Assembly: GCF_002906255.1 (NCBI RefSeq)
Contig: NZ_POTC01000016.1
Location: 1-64,000, forward strand
Length of the DNA: 64,000 bases
DNA from: Novacetimonas maltaceti
GTDB taxonomy: Bacteria; Pseudomonadota; Alphaproteobacteria; Acetobacterales; Acetobacteraceae
Direction: 5' to 3'
Shown here: positions 9,152 to 18,925 of the stretch, in pieces
Position numbering within the stretch: the stretch's first letter is position 1
Layout: every line of letters starts with the position of its first letter
Notes under the pieces: generated by a model
Databases searched by the model: none
Told to the model about the DNA's origin: nothing
The model's input: the letters and a program-made list of their open reading frames with translations, nothing else
Program-made: the position numbers and the translations under genes

Positions 9152-10057
9152 TCAGGCCTGATGGTTTTCGATCAGGGTGCGGCGGATGGCACGCCCGCGG
9201 GCGATGCGATCGACGATGATCGTGTCGTCCCCCTTGCGGATGGCGTCGGCCATGGCCTGCGCATCGGCCATGAACCGGTCGAGCATTTCCAGCAGCGCCT
9301 CGCGGTTGTTGAGGAAGATGTCGCGCCACATCGTCGGGTCCGACGCCGCGATGCGGGTGAAGTCGCGAAAGCCCGATGCCGCGAAATCCAGCACTTCGGA
9401 ACGTGTTTCATCCGCAAGGTCGTCCGCCGTGCCGCAGATGGTGAAGGCCAGCAGGTGCGGCAGGTGGCTGACGATGGCGCAGACCCGGTCATGATGTTCG
9501 GGCGTCATGGTGCGCAGGCGCGCGCCCATCGCCTCCCACATGGCGGAAATGCGCGCCACCGCGTCTGGCGGCGTGTTTTCCAGCGGCAGCAGCAGGCACC
9601 AGCGGTTTTCAAACAGGCTGGGGAACCCCGCGTCGGGGCCGGAATATTCCGTGCCCGCCATCGGGTGCGCGGGCACGAAGGCGATGTCGGGGCGTGACGC
9701 CAGCGCGGGCAGCACGGCGTTGATGACCGAAACCTTGGTCGATCCCACCTCGCTCAGGATCGCGCCGGGCTTCATGGCGGGTGCGACCTGTGCCGCGACC
9801 GTGCCGATCACCCCCACCGGCACGCACAAAATCACGCAGTCCGCGTCGCGCACGGCCTCTTTCGCATCCTGCACCACCCGGTCGGCGATGCCGAGTTCAC
9901 GCACCCGTTCGCAGACCTTCGGGTCGATGTCACTGGCGACGAGTTCGCGCGCGATGCCGCGATCCAGCATCGCGCGACGCAGGATGGAAGAGCCGATCAG
10001 GCCCGGTCCGATGATGACCAGCCTGTCGAACAGGGGGGCGGAAGGTGTTGCGGTCAT
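9152..10057 (-). CDS. tyrA: Prephenate/arogenate dehydrogenase
   Basis: NAD(P)-dependent oxidative decarboxylation of prephenate or arogenate toward tyrosine. The 301-residue protein starts with the Rossmann motif GPGLIGSS near residue 18, then CVPVG, the conserved EVGSTK and PAHPMAGTEYSGP segments, and the C-terminal helical dimerisation domain with SHLPHLLAF. It is a single-domain dehydrogenase without chorismate mutase or ACT domains, as usual in alphaproteobacteria. It is 39 bases downstream of hpnL on the same strand. Preference for prephenate over arogenate cannot be read from sequence. Confidence 0.9.
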   Translation of the reverse strand: MTATPSAPLFDRLVIIGPGLIGSSILRRAMLDRGIARELVASDIDPKVCERVRELGIADRVVQDAKEAVRDADCVILCVPVGVIGTVAAQVAPAMKPGAILSEVGSTKVSVINAVLPALASRPDIAFVPAHPMAGTEYSGPDAGFPSLFENRWCLLLPLENTPPDAVARISAMWEAMGARLRTMTPEHHDRVCAIVSHLPHLLAFTICGTADDLADETRSEVLDFAASGFRDFTRIAASDPTMWRDIFLNNREALLEMLDRFMADAQAMADAIRKGDDTIIVDRIARGRAIRRTLIENHQA

Positions 10058-10096
10058 GGCGGCACCGGATGAGGTCTGTGCTGGGGCGGGGAAGGG

Positions 10097-11167
10097 CTAC
10101 TTGCCCGGCGGGTTCGTGGTTGTGGCCGCGACGGGGGCGGTGGCCTCCTTCGCATCGTCGCCATCGGCCTGCGGGGCGTTGCGCAGGCTGCGCATTTCCA
10201 TGGCCTGCCAGCCCAGCAGCATCGGGATGCCGATCACAAGTTCGCGCCCGCGCCGCAGCAGCGACAGGCCGAGCGAGATGGACGGCGCGATGCCAAAGGC
10301 CGAGCCCAGCGCGATATAGGCCGCTTCCTGCACGCCAAGCCCGGCGGGGACGAGGAAGGAGACGGACATGATGCCGCAGGCCACGCCCTCGATGGCGATG
10401 GCGCCGCTGAAGCTGAGCTTCGCGCCAAGAAAATAATACGCAACCCAGATCGTGCCCGCACTGCCCAGCCAGCCGAGATAGTGCAGGAACGCGGCCTCCG
10501 CGATGCGGCGGGGGTGGGACCAGATCTCGTCAAAGCGTTCCTGCAGGCTGTCGGCGCTGCTCATCATCGCGTCCTGCCACTGCGTCGCCATGTTGTGGCC
10601 CAGCATGCGGCCCGCGCGCTTGAGCAGCGATCCCCCGTGCTGCTGCGTCCAGATGAACCCGCCGATTCCCATCGTCAGCAGCACGAGCCCGATGATCACC
10701 GGCTTGGCGAAGGGGCTGGACTGCTGGTGGGCGACAAGGCACAGCACGGCCGTCAGGATGAACAGGATCTGGCCCATCACCTCCGTCGTGATGTCGACAA
10801 GGTTCGCGCATGCCGCTTCCGGCCCGCTGATGGTGCGCCCGCGCCGCCCCGCGAACAGGTGGCTGGAGCATGTCGCGCGGATGCCGATCACCATCCCCCC
10901 GAGCTGGGAGAAGGGCAGGCATGACGCCGCCGCATCACGAATCATGCGCGAGACCAGCAGTTGGCGGACGGAAATGTCGCGACAAGCCGCGTGCCATGCA
11001 AGACCCAGTATTGCATCGACTGCAAGCTGCGCCAGCACGGTCGCCATGAATCCGACGAAGCCGATCGACACGATCGCCTTCATGACGGAGCCCGCGCCAA
11101 GCCACGCCGTGCAACCGGTAAGTAGGGCCAGGCCAAGGAAGGCCAGCAGGATGGTAAGCTTTCTCAA
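10097..11167 (-). CDS. hpnL: Hopanoid-associated membrane protein HpnL
   Basis: A 356-residue integral membrane protein of the lysylphosphatidylglycerol-synthetase membrane-domain superfamily, with about eight hydrophobic helices. Conserved features are the N-terminal LTILLAFLGLALLTG helix and the SFLVPAGLGVQEAAYIALG segment near residue 285. The HpnL assignment relies on this fold plus its position divergent from hpnA. Members are thought to transport or organise hopanoids or related lipids; the mechanism is not established. The start is about 190 bases from hpnA, so the two directions probably share a regulatory region. Confidence 0.85.
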   Translation of the reverse strand: MRKLTILLAFLGLALLTGCTAWLGAGSVMKAIVSIGFVGFMATVLAQLAVDAILGLAWHAACRDISVRQLLVSRMIRDAAASCLPFSQLGGMVIGIRATCSSHLFAGRRGRTISGPEAACANLVDITTEVMGQILFILTAVLCLVAHQQSSPFAKPVIIGLVLLTMGIGGFIWTQQHGGSLLKRAGRMLGHNMATQWQDAMMSSADSLQERFDEIWSHPRRIAEAAFLHYLGWLGSAGTIWVAYYFLGAKLSFSGAIAIEGVACGIMSVSFLVPAGLGVQEAAYIALGSAFGIAPSISLGLSLLRRGRELVIGIPMLLGWQAMEMRSLRNAPQADGDDAKEATAPVAATTTNPPGK

Positions 11168-11356
11168 GAAAGATCCGTAATGCGTCTGTTAAGCCGAAAA
11201 GCGGTCGCAATGTCCGCCCGAAGTGACAGTGCGGGCCTGACTTACACCACGACAGGGTCTGGCGCCACCGCGAGGTGTCGGGATAAATGGTAATTCCTGC
11301 TGGTTGCGAGTCCGTATCGCAATCTTGAATTCTGTCACGGAGTGCTCGTTCAGGTC

Positions 11357-12352
11357 ATGACTGCCCCAACGCTCGTCACCGGTGCAACCGGTTTTGTCGG
11401 CTCTGCTGTCGCCCGCAACCTGCTGGAGCGTGGCCATTCGCTGCGCCTGATGGTGCGCAAGGGCAGTGATCTCACCAACCTGCGCGACCTGCCGTGCGAA
11501 CTGGTGGAGGGGGACCTGTCCACCCCGTCCTCCTTCGACGCGGCGGTGCGTGGATGCCGCTACGTGTTCCACGTCGCCGCGGATTACCGGCTGTGGGTGC
11601 CCGATCCCGTGCCGATGATGATCGCCAACGTGGAGGGCACGCGCCAACTCATGCTCGCGGCGCAGCGCGCGGGCGTGGAGAAGATCGTCTACTGCTCCTC
11701 CGTCGCGGCGCTTGGCCTGATCGGCGACGGGACGGTGTGTGACGAGGAGACGCCGGTCCATGAACATGGCGTGATCGGGATCTACAAGCGCTCCAAATAC
11801 CGTGCGGAGCAGGAAGTCCTGCGCCTGGTCCACGAATGCGCGCTGCCGGCCGTGATCGTGAATCCCTCCACCCCCGTCGGCCCGCGCGACATCAAGCCCA
11901 CGCCCACGGGGCAGATGATCCTCGACTGCGCGGCGGGGCGGATGCCCGCCTATGTCGATACGGGCGTGAACATCGTCCATGTCGATGACGTGGCCGAAGG
12001 CCATGCGCTGGCGCTGGAGCGCGGGCGACTGGGCGAGAAATACATCCTTGGCGGCCAGAACTACCTCCTGCGCGACCTGTTCGCCATGACGGCGGAGATC
12101 GCCGGCGTGGCGCCGCCGCGCATCCGTCTGCCGCAGGCGGTGATCTGGCCCGTTGCGATCGTCAGCGAATGGCTGTCGCGCCTGTTTGGCATCGCCCCGC
12201 GCGTCACGCGCGAGATGCTGGCGATGTCGCACAAGAAGATGTTCTTCTCCTCCGACAAGGCGATCCGGGAACTGGGCTACTCCCCCCGTCCCGCGCGTGA
12301 GGCCGTCAAGGACGCCATCGACTGGTTCCGCCAGCATGGCATGCTCGATTGA
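11357..12352 (+). CDS. hpnA: Hopanoid-associated sugar epimerase HpnA
   Basis: An NAD(P)-dependent epimerase/dihydroflavonol-reductase-like protein of 331 residues. It has the TGATGFVGSAVA cofactor loop at the N-terminus and the SDR catalytic tyrosine in the GIYKRSKYRAE segment (YxxxK). The ATG at 11357 fits the family start; a GTG 15 bases earlier is in frame. It is the first gene of the hpn operon and is followed by hpnB after ten bases. It is thought to act on the hopanoid side-chain sugar, though the exact substrate is not proven. Confidence 0.92.
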   Translation: MTAPTLVTGATGFVGSAVARNLLERGHSLRLMVRKGSDLTNLRDLPCELVEGDLSTPSSFDAAVRGCRYVFHVAADYRLWVPDPVPMMIANVEGTRQLMLAAQRAGVEKIVYCSSVAALGLIGDGTVCDEETPVHEHGVIGIYKRSKYRAEQEVLRLVHECALPAVIVNPSTPVGPRDIKPTPTGQMILDCAAGRMPAYVDTGVNIVHVDDVAEGHALALERGRLGEKYILGGQNYLLRDLFAMTAEIAGVAPPRIRLPQAVIWPVAIVSEWLSRLFGIAPRVTREMLAMSHKKMFFSSDKAIRELGYSPRPAREAVKDAIDWFRQHGMLD

Positions 12353-12362
12353 GGTTCGCGGC

Positions 12363-13598
12363 ATGTTGCTCATCGCCATTGCGGGGCTGGCGCTGGCCAT
12401 CTGGGGGTGGCTGATCTTCTTCCACGGGCGTTTCTGGCAGGCCGGGCCGATCCTCGCCCCGGTGCCGGGCAAGGCGCTGGGGCGTGGCCAGTGCCCCGAT
12501 GTCTGTGTCGTGGTGCCCGCGCGTGATGAGGCCCCGTCGATACAACAGTGCGTCTCCTCGCTGCTGGCGCAGGATTATCCGGGGCGTCTGCATGTCATCG
12601 TCGTCGATGACGGCAGCACCGACGGGACGGGGAAGCTGGCCCGCAGGGTGGCCGACCCGAAGAAGCGCCTGACGGTGGTGACGGGCAAGCCCCGCCCGGC
12701 GGGATGGAGCGGCAAGCTGTGGGCCGTAAGCCAGGGCGTGGCCGAGGCCGCGCGCCTGTGCCCCGGCAATGACGGCTTCATCCTGCTGACGGATGCGGAC
12801 ATCACGCATGATGCGCGCCACGTCTCCACCCTTGTGGCCAAGGCGGTGGGGTCCGGCCTTGATGAAGTGTCGGAAATGGTGGAGCTGAACTGCAAAAGCC
12901 CCGCTGAACGGATGCTGGTCCCGGCCTTCGTCTTCTTTTTCGCCCTGCTCTATCCCTTCGCCAGCGTGAACAACCCGCGCAGCAGGACGGCGGGTGCCGC
13001 GGGCGGGACGATCCTTGTGCGTCGCACGGCGCTGGCGCGCATCGGCGGGATCGACAGCCTGCGCGGCGCGCTGATCGACGACTGCACGCTGGCCGCGCGC
13101 ATCAAGCATGGGGGCGGGAAGATCTTCCTGGGGCACAGCTGCCTTGCGCGTTCCATCCGCCCCTATCCCCATCCGCATGACATCTGGCGCATGGTGGCGC
13201 GCACGGCCTATGTGCAGCTGGGATATTCGCCGTGGATGCTGGCGGGCACGGTGCTGGGCATGATCGTGGTGTGGATCGTGCCGATGGAACTGGCCCTGTT
13301 CACCCATGGCGCGGCCTGCCTGCTTGGCGCTGCCGCATGGGTGATGTCGATGGCGTCGTACACCCCCACGCTGCGCCGCTTCAACCTGATGCCCGCATGG
13401 GCGCTGCTGCTGCCGGTCGTGGCCGGTTTCTATACGCTGGCGACCATCGGGTCGGCCATCAATCACCATCGGGGCCGGGGCGTGGTGTGGAAAAGCCGCG
13501 CCTATACCGATACGGATGGGGCAATCTCGACCTATATCCGCTCCGAAGGGAACGGTGCGGTCATGAACAGGACGATGACGGGGGATGACATAGGGTGA
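12363..13598 (+). CDS. hpnB: Hopanoid biosynthesis glycosyltransferase HpnB
   Basis: A family-2 type glycosyltransferase of about 411 residues. An N-terminal membrane helix (LLIAIAGLALAIWGWLIFF) is followed by the GT-A domain with VVPARDEAPS and VVDDGSTDGT, a DXD-like TDADI motif, and IDDCTLAARIK with the catalytic acid. Three further hydrophobic helices lie near the C-terminus. The start at ATG 12363 places the membrane anchor at the N-terminus. Its final bases overlap the GTG of hpnC by four bases, indicating translational coupling. Confidence 0.92.
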   Translation: MLLIAIAGLALAIWGWLIFFHGRFWQAGPILAPVPGKALGRGQCPDVCVVVPARDEAPSIQQCVSSLLAQDYPGRLHVIVVDDGSTDGTGKLARRVADPKKRLTVVTGKPRPAGWSGKLWAVSQGVAEAARLCPGNDGFILLTDADITHDARHVSTLVAKAVGSGLDEVSEMVELNCKSPAERMLVPAFVFFFALLYPFASVNNPRSRTAGAAGGTILVRRTALARIGGIDSLRGALIDDCTLAARIKHGGGKIFLGHSCLARSIRPYPHPHDIWRMVARTAYVQLGYSPWMLAGTVLGMIVVWIVPMELALFTHGAACLLGAAAWVMSMASYTPTLRRFNLMPAWALLLPVVAGFYTLATIGSAINHHRGRGVVWKSRAYTDTDGAISTYIRSEGNGAVMNRTMTGDDIG

Positions 13599-14461
13599 GT
13601 ACAGCCGAACACGACGCATGGGGCAGCGAGGACGTATCGTCAGGCAAGGGCGCGGGGGATGAGAACTTTCCCGTGGGTTCCCTGCTGATCAGCCGCGACC
13701 AGCGTCCGAATGTCCACGCCTATTACGATTTCGCCCGCGTCATCGACGATATCGTGGACAGCACGAAGCTGGACCCGCAGGCGAAGATCGACCGCCTCAA
13801 CGCCATGGAGGGCGTGGTGCGCGGCACAGTTGCCGCCCCCGCCCGCGCTGATGCGCAGACGGCGGTGAAGGTGCGCGAGATGTTCGCGCGCACCGGCGTC
13901 CCGGTGGAAACCGCGACCGACCTGATCGTCGCCTTCCGCCAGGATGCGGTCAAGAACCGGTATGAGACCTGGGACGAACTGCTGGAATACTGCCGCTATT
14001 CCGCCAATCCCGTGGGACGCTTCCTGCTGGCGCTGCACGGGGAGGGGCCGGAGACGGCAGGCCCGTCCGATGCGCTGTGCACGGCGTTGCAGGTCATCAA
14101 CCACCTGCAGGACTGCGCCGATGACCTGCGTGCGCTCGACCGGTGCTACCTCCCGCGGGAATGGATGGAGCGCGAGGGTGCGAAGGTGGAGGACCTGTAC
14201 GGCCCCTTTGCCCTGCCGGCGCTGCGCCGGGTGTTCGATGCCATGCTGGACGGGGTGGATGTTCTCAATGACGAGGCCGCCCGCCTGCCCGCGCTGGTGC
14301 ATGACCGGCGCATGCGCATGGAATGCGCGGTGATCGTCGGCCTGTCGAAGCGCCTTGCTGCGCGCCTGCGGCGCGAGGACCCGCTGGCGGGCCGGGTCAA
14401 GCTGTCGCGGGGGGATGTGCTGGCCGCGCTGGGCGATGCGTTGCGCGTCATCCGCCGCTGA
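13595..14461 (+). CDS. hpnC: Squalene synthase HpnC (hydroxysqualene synthase)
   Basis: A prenyl-transferase-fold enzyme of 288 residues. In the HpnCDE route it converts presqualene diphosphate to hydroxysqualene. The first aspartate-rich motif is DDIVDS in FARVIDDIVD near residue 48; the second is QVINHLQDCADDLRALD with the partner YLPREW. The GTG start overlaps hpnB. Order hpnC-hpnD-hpnE is the standard three-enzyme squalene module. About 100 bases separate it from hpnD, including a weak GC hairpin at 14465-14480 followed by a short T run. Confidence 0.93.
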   Translation: MSTAEHDAWGSEDVSSGKGAGDENFPVGSLLISRDQRPNVHAYYDFARVIDDIVDSTKLDPQAKIDRLNAMEGVVRGTVAAPARADAQTAVKVREMFARTGVPVETATDLIVAFRQDAVKNRYETWDELLEYCRYSANPVGRFLLALHGEGPETAGPSDALCTALQVINHLQDCADDLRALDRCYLPREWMEREGAKVEDLYGPFALPALRRVFDAMLDGVDVLNDEAARLPALVHDRRMRMECAVIVGLSKRLAARLRREDPLAGRVKLSRGDVLAALGDALRVIRR

Positions 14462-14561
14462 AGCCCCGCAGGGGTGCGGGCGGATTTTGCCGTTGGGGTA
14501 ATTGCCGTTAAAGAACGTCCGGCAGACATTGTGAACCTTGGATTGAACGGAAAACGCGGGG

Positions 14562-15443
14562 ATGGTTTTTTTGCGCGCGCGGCATGATGGCACGACGCCC
14601 CTGGGATGTGACCCCACGGACCTGGCGCAGGTCGAGGCGGTGGTGAAGGCGTCGGGCACGTCCTTTGGCAAGGGCATGCAGATCCTGCCGCCGGACCGGC
14701 GGTACGGGATGTATGCCGTCTATGCCTTCTGCCGGTTGGTGGATGACATCGCCGATGACGAGGGCGAGGCGCAGGACAAGAGCGACCGGCTGGAGGCATG
14801 GCGCGCGCGGATCGCGCGGCTGTACGCGGGGGAGGCGCACGATGCGCTTGATCGCGTGCTGCTGGCGACCATCCGCATGTTCGGCCTGCGGCAGGAGGAT
14901 TTCAATGCCGTGATCGACGGCATGGAAATGGATGCGCGCGGCCCCATCGTCGCCCCGGACGAGGCGACGTTCGACCTGTATTGCGACCGTGTCGCCTCTG
15001 CCGTGGGGCGCCTGTCGGTGCGCGTGTTCGGCGATGCCTCGCCCGAGGCCGACAGGGTTGCCTACCACCTTGGCCGTGCGCTGCAGATCACCAACATCCT
15101 GCGTGACGTGGTGGAGGACGGGCAGATCGGGCGGCTGTACCTGCCTGCCGAACTGCTGGCGCGTTTCAACGTCCCGCCCGTCCCGCAGAGCGCGTGTTAC
15201 GCGGCGGGGCTGGATTCGGTGGGCCGGATCCTCGCGGGGCGGGCGCATGACCATTTCCGTGCGGCCGATGCGGCGATGCGCCTGTGCAACCGCCGGGCCA
15301 TGCGCCCCGCCCGCGTGATGGGCGCGACCTATGCCGCGATCCTTGCGGCGCAGGAACGCCAGGGCTGGCATGACCCGGCCTACCGGGTGTCCCTGTCACG
15401 CCCGCACAAGCTGCTGATCGCCCTGCGCGCGCTGGTGGCCTGA
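14562..15443 (+). CDS. hpnD: Presqualene diphosphate synthase HpnD
   Basis: Joins two farnesyl diphosphates into presqualene diphosphate. The 293-residue protein has both aspartate-rich motifs of the squalene/phytoene synthase family: FCRLVDDIADDEG near residue 60 and ITNILRDVVEDGQIGRLYLP near residue 180. The substrate-binding SFGKGMQILP segment is near residue 33. It is followed after two bases by hpnE. Confidence 0.95.
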   Translation: MVFLRARHDGTTPLGCDPTDLAQVEAVVKASGTSFGKGMQILPPDRRYGMYAVYAFCRLVDDIADDEGEAQDKSDRLEAWRARIARLYAGEAHDALDRVLLATIRMFGLRQEDFNAVIDGMEMDARGPIVAPDEATFDLYCDRVASAVGRLSVRVFGDASPEADRVAYHLGRALQITNILRDVVEDGQIGRLYLPAELLARFNVPPVPQSACYAAGLDSVGRILAGRAHDHFRAADAAMRLCNRRAMRPARVMGATYAAILAAQERQGWHDPAYRVSLSRPHKLLIALRALVA

Positions 15444-15445
15444 GC

Positions 15446-16744
15446 ATGAGCGGGCATATCCATATTGTCGGCGGTGGCCTTGCGGGCCTGTCGGCGGCCG
15501 TCGAACTGGCCGGGGCGGGGGAACGTGTCACGCTGTACGAGGCCGGGCCGGCCTGTGGCGGGCGGGCGCGGTCGTATGAGGACAGGCATCTCGGCTGTCG
15601 CATCGACAATGGCAATCACCTGCTGCTGTCGGGCAACCGGGCGGTCAACCGCTACCTTGGCCTGATCGGTTCGCAGGACACGCTGACGGGGCCGGCGCGC
15701 CCGGTCTTCCCCTTCATGGACCTTGGGGACAGGGCGCGCTGGACGCTGGACCTGTCGCGCGGGAAGATCCCGCTGTGGGTGTTTTCGCGCCGTCGGCGCG
15801 TGCCGGGCATGCGGCTGGGCGAACTGCGCAGCCTGATGCGACTGATGGAGGCGGACCCCGACGTCGTGGTGTCGGAATGCCTGCAGCCCGGCGCGCTGAC
15901 ATCACGCCTGCTGGAGCCGTTCGCGATTTCCGTCCTCAACACCATGCCTGATGTCGGCAGTGCGGCCCTGCTTGGCGCCGTGGTGCGTGAAAGCCTGGCG
16001 CAGGGGGGACGGCACTGCCTGCCGCGCTTCCCGCGCGAAGGGCTGTCCGAAAGTTTCGTCGATCCCGCGCTGTCGCATCTCGCGCTCATGAAGGCGCAGG
16101 TCCACACCGGCGTGCGCATCAGCGCGGTGGAGGTGGCGGACGGGCGCGTCACGATGCTGCGTGCGACGGGGAAGGATATCGAGGTCGGGCCGGGGGACGC
16201 CGTCATCATGGCGACGCCCGCGCCGGTTGCGTCCTCCCTGCTTGACGGGCGCGTGCCCGGTTTCAGCGCCCCGGATGAGTTCGAGGCCATCGTCAACGCG
16301 CATTTCGCCCTGCCTTATGCCCCCGTGGCGACCGGCGCGCTGGCGCAGGCGCGTTTCATCGGCCTTGTGGGCGGCATCAGCGAATGGGTGTTCATCAAGG
16401 GGCACATCCTGTCGGTGACCGTCAGCGCCGCCAACCGCTATGCCGCATGCGACACCGACGCGCTGGCCCGCACCATCTGGAATGAGGTGCGCGCGGCCCT
16501 TGACCCCGCGCTGACCGTTGCGCTGCCTGTGGACATGCCCCCCATGCGCATCGTGCGTGAAAAGCGCGCGACCTTTGCCGCGACCCCTGCGCAGGACCGC
16601 CTGCGGCCGGGCACGCGCACGATGCTGCCCAACCTGATGCTGGCCGGGGACTGGACGGAAACCGGCCTGCCCGCCACAATCGAGGGGGCGCTGCGCTCCG
16701 GCGTTGCGGCCGCACGGGCCACCCGCCAGCGTCACGGCGGGTAA
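15446..16744 (+). CDS. hpnE: Hydroxysqualene dehydroxylase HpnE
   Basis: An FAD-dependent amine-oxidase/desaturase-fold enzyme of 432 residues that reduces hydroxysqualene to squalene. The dinucleotide motif HIVGGGLAGLSAAVEL is at the N-terminus, followed by YEAGPACGGRARS. The C-terminal FAD-binding motif LMLAGDWTETGLPATIEGA is intact. It ends 20 bases before a repeat copy that separates it from shc. Confidence 0.95.
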   Translation: MSGHIHIVGGGLAGLSAAVELAGAGERVTLYEAGPACGGRARSYEDRHLGCRIDNGNHLLLSGNRAVNRYLGLIGSQDTLTGPARPVFPFMDLGDRARWTLDLSRGKIPLWVFSRRRRVPGMRLGELRSLMRLMEADPDVVVSECLQPGALTSRLLEPFAISVLNTMPDVGSAALLGAVVRESLAQGGRHCLPRFPREGLSESFVDPALSHLALMKAQVHTGVRISAVEVADGRVTMLRATGKDIEVGPGDAVIMATPAPVASSLLDGRVPGFSAPDEFEAIVNAHFALPYAPVATGALAQARFIGLVGGISEWVFIKGHILSVTVSAANRYAACDTDALARTIWNEVRAALDPALTVALPVDMPPMRIVREKRATFAATPAQDRLRPGTRTMLPNLMLAGDWTETGLPATIEGALRSGVAAARATRQRHGG

Positions 16745-16763
16745 GGTCCCCTGATAAACTGAT

Positions 16764-16842
16764 AAAAGTTTTTGGGTGCCGGCTTTTTTTAAAAAGGCGG
16801 CGTCTTTGAAGCTTTTTGAAAAAAGCTTCACCAAAAACTTTT
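16764..16842 (+). repeat. 80-bp three-way-junction repeat inside the hpn operon, forward copy
   Basis: Outer arms AAAAGTTTTTGG and CCAAAAACTTTT, hairpin I (GCCGGC with GGCGGC, one mismatch) and hairpin II (GAAGCTTTTT with AAAAAGCTTC). It lies between hpnE and shc, genes of the same strand and pathway, so here it could attenuate or process an operon transcript. Confidence 0.9.
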
Positions 16843-16889
16843 GAAATCTGGAACAGGCCCCTGTCGCAGGATGGGGGAGACATGGAACA

Positions 16890-18923
16890 ATGGCGCAGAA
16901 ACCCGAAACGACGACCCGCAAGGCCCCGGCCCGCAAGACCACCACGACGCGCAGGACCGCCGCGACACGTGCGGTGAAGCTGGATGCGCCCCTGCCTGCG
17001 GCGGACCTCGATGCCGCCGTCACCCGTGCGCAGGCCGCGCTGGGGCAGCGGCAGGACGCGGATGGGCACTGGGTCTTCGATCTGGAGGCCGACGCCACCA
17101 TCCCGGCGGAATACGTCCTGCTGGAACATTTCCTCGACCGGATCGACCCGGCGCTGGAAAAGCGGATCGGCATCTACCTGCGCCGCATCCAGGGCGCGCA
17201 TGGTGGCTGGCCCCTGTATGAGAATGGCGCATTCGACCTGTCCGCATCGGTGAAGGCGTATTTCGCGCTCAAGGCTGTCGGTGACGACCTCAACGCCCCG
17301 CACATGGTCCGCGCGCGTGAGGCGATCCTGAGTCATGGCGGCGCGGAACGGACCAACGTCTTCACCCGCCTGCAGCTTGCCCTGTTTGGCGAAGTGCCGT
17401 GGCATGCCGCGCCGGCCATGCCGGTCGAACTGATGCTGATGCCGCGCAAGGCGCTGTTTTCGGTGTGGAACATGTCGTACTGGTCGCGCACGGTCATCGC
17501 CCCGCTGCTGGTGCTGGGCGCGGTGCGGCCGCGTGCGCTCAACCCGCGCGGCATCCATATTCCCGAACTGTTCGTCACCCCGCCCGAGAAGGTGCGCGAC
17601 TGGGTCCGTGGGCCGTACCGTTCCCGCTGGGGATATGTGTTCCAGTACCTCGACAGGGTGCTGCATCCGGCGGAACGGTTTTTCCCGCGCAAAACCCGCC
17701 GCCGCGCCATCCGCGCCGCCGTGGATTTCATTGAAAAGCGCCTCAACGGCGTGGACGGGTTGGGCGCGATCTATCCCGCCATGGCCAATACGGTCATGAT
17801 GTTCCGCGCGCTCGGCGTGCCCGACAGCGACCCGCGTGCCGCAACAGCGTGGGAGGCGGTGCAGCGCCTGCTGGTCAACCAGGGCAGGGAAACCTACTGC
17901 CAGCCCTGCGTGTCGCCCGTCTGGGATACCGGCCTTGCGGGGCATGCCATGATGGAATCCGCTGCAGGCCCCGATGGCATCGCGCCGGAGGAGACGAAGA
18001 AGAAGCTGGCGAAGGCCGCCGAATGGCTGCGTGGTCGCCAGATCCTCGATGTGAAGGGCGACTGGGCGATGAACTGCCCGGATGTGAAGCCGGGGGGCTG
18101 GGCGTTCCAGTACAGCAATGACTACTACCCCGACGTGGATGACACGGCGGTGGTCGGCATGCTGCTGCACCGCGAGGGCGATCCCGCCAGTGCCGAGGCG
18201 CTGGAACGCGCGCGGCACTGGATCGTCGGCATGCAGAGCAGCAATGGCGGCTGGGGCGCGTTCGACATCGATAATGACCTCGACGTGCTCAACCACATTC
18301 CGTTTGCCGATCATGGCGCGCTGCTCGACCCGCCGACCGCCGATGTGACGGCGCGCTGCATTTCCTTCCTCGCACAGCTTGATAACTGGGAAGACCGCCC
18401 GTGCATCGAACGCGGCCTTGAATACCTGCGCAGGGAGCAGGAGGCGGACGGGTCATGGTTCGGCCGGTGGGGCACCAACTACATCTATGGCACATGGTCG
18501 GTGCTGTGCGCGCTGAACGCGGCGCATGTGCCCAAGGACGACCCGATGGTCATCCGCGCCACCGACTGGCTGCGACGCATGCAGCGCGCCGATGGCGGCT
18601 GGGGCGAGGGCTGCGAGTCCTACGAAGGCGGCCCCCATGGCGAATACGGCCAGAGCCTGCCGTCGCAGACCGCATGGGCCGTGCTGGGCATGATGGCGGC
18701 CGGCCTGAAGGATGATAAGGCAGTGGCGCGCGGGGTGGCGTATCTGGCGCGCACGCAGGGCAAGGACGGTGAATGGGCGGAAGAACCGTACAACGCCGTG
18801 GGTTTCCCCAAGGTGTTTTACCTGCGGTATCACGGCTACCGGCAGTTCTTCCCGCTGATGGCGCTGTCGCGCTATCGCAACCTGCAAAACAGTAACAGTG
18901 GCGACGTAGGGTACGGATTCTGA
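16890..18923 (+). CDS. shc: Squalene-hopene cyclase
   Basis: Cyclises squalene to hopene and hopanol at the membrane; also called hpnF. The 677-residue protein carries the catalytic acid motif DVDD at residues 415-418. QW repeats are spread through both barrels, for example QSSNGGWGAFDIDN and QRADGGWGEG. Near the C-terminus it has the EPYNAVGFPKVFYLRYHGYR segment of the family. The N-terminal 30 residues are Lys/Thr/Arg-rich and not part of the fold. The start has GGGGGAGA upstream. hpnG begins two bases after the stop. Confidence 0.97.
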   Translation: MAQKPETTTRKAPARKTTTTRRTAATRAVKLDAPLPAADLDAAVTRAQAALGQRQDADGHWVFDLEADATIPAEYVLLEHFLDRIDPALEKRIGIYLRRIQGAHGGWPLYENGAFDLSASVKAYFALKAVGDDLNAPHMVRAREAILSHGGAERTNVFTRLQLALFGEVPWHAAPAMPVELMLMPRKALFSVWNMSYWSRTVIAPLLVLGAVRPRALNPRGIHIPELFVTPPEKVRDWVRGPYRSRWGYVFQYLDRVLHPAERFFPRKTRRRAIRAAVDFIEKRLNGVDGLGAIYPAMANTVMMFRALGVPDSDPRAATAWEAVQRLLVNQGRETYCQPCVSPVWDTGLAGHAMMESAAGPDGIAPEETKKKLAKAAEWLRGRQILDVKGDWAMNCPDVKPGGWAFQYSNDYYPDVDDTAVVGMLLHREGDPASAEALERARHWIVGMQSSNGGWGAFDIDNDLDVLNHIPFADHGALLDPPTADVTARCISFLAQLDNWEDRPCIERGLEYLRREQEADGSWFGRWGTNYIYGTWSVLCALNAAHVPKDDPMVIRATDWLRRMQRADGGWGEGCESYEGGPHGEYGQSLPSQTAWAVLGMMAAGLKDDKAVARGVAYLARTQGKDGEWAEEPYNAVGFPKVFYLRYHGYRQFFPLMALSRYRNLQNSNSGDVGYGF

Positions 18924-18925
18924 TC

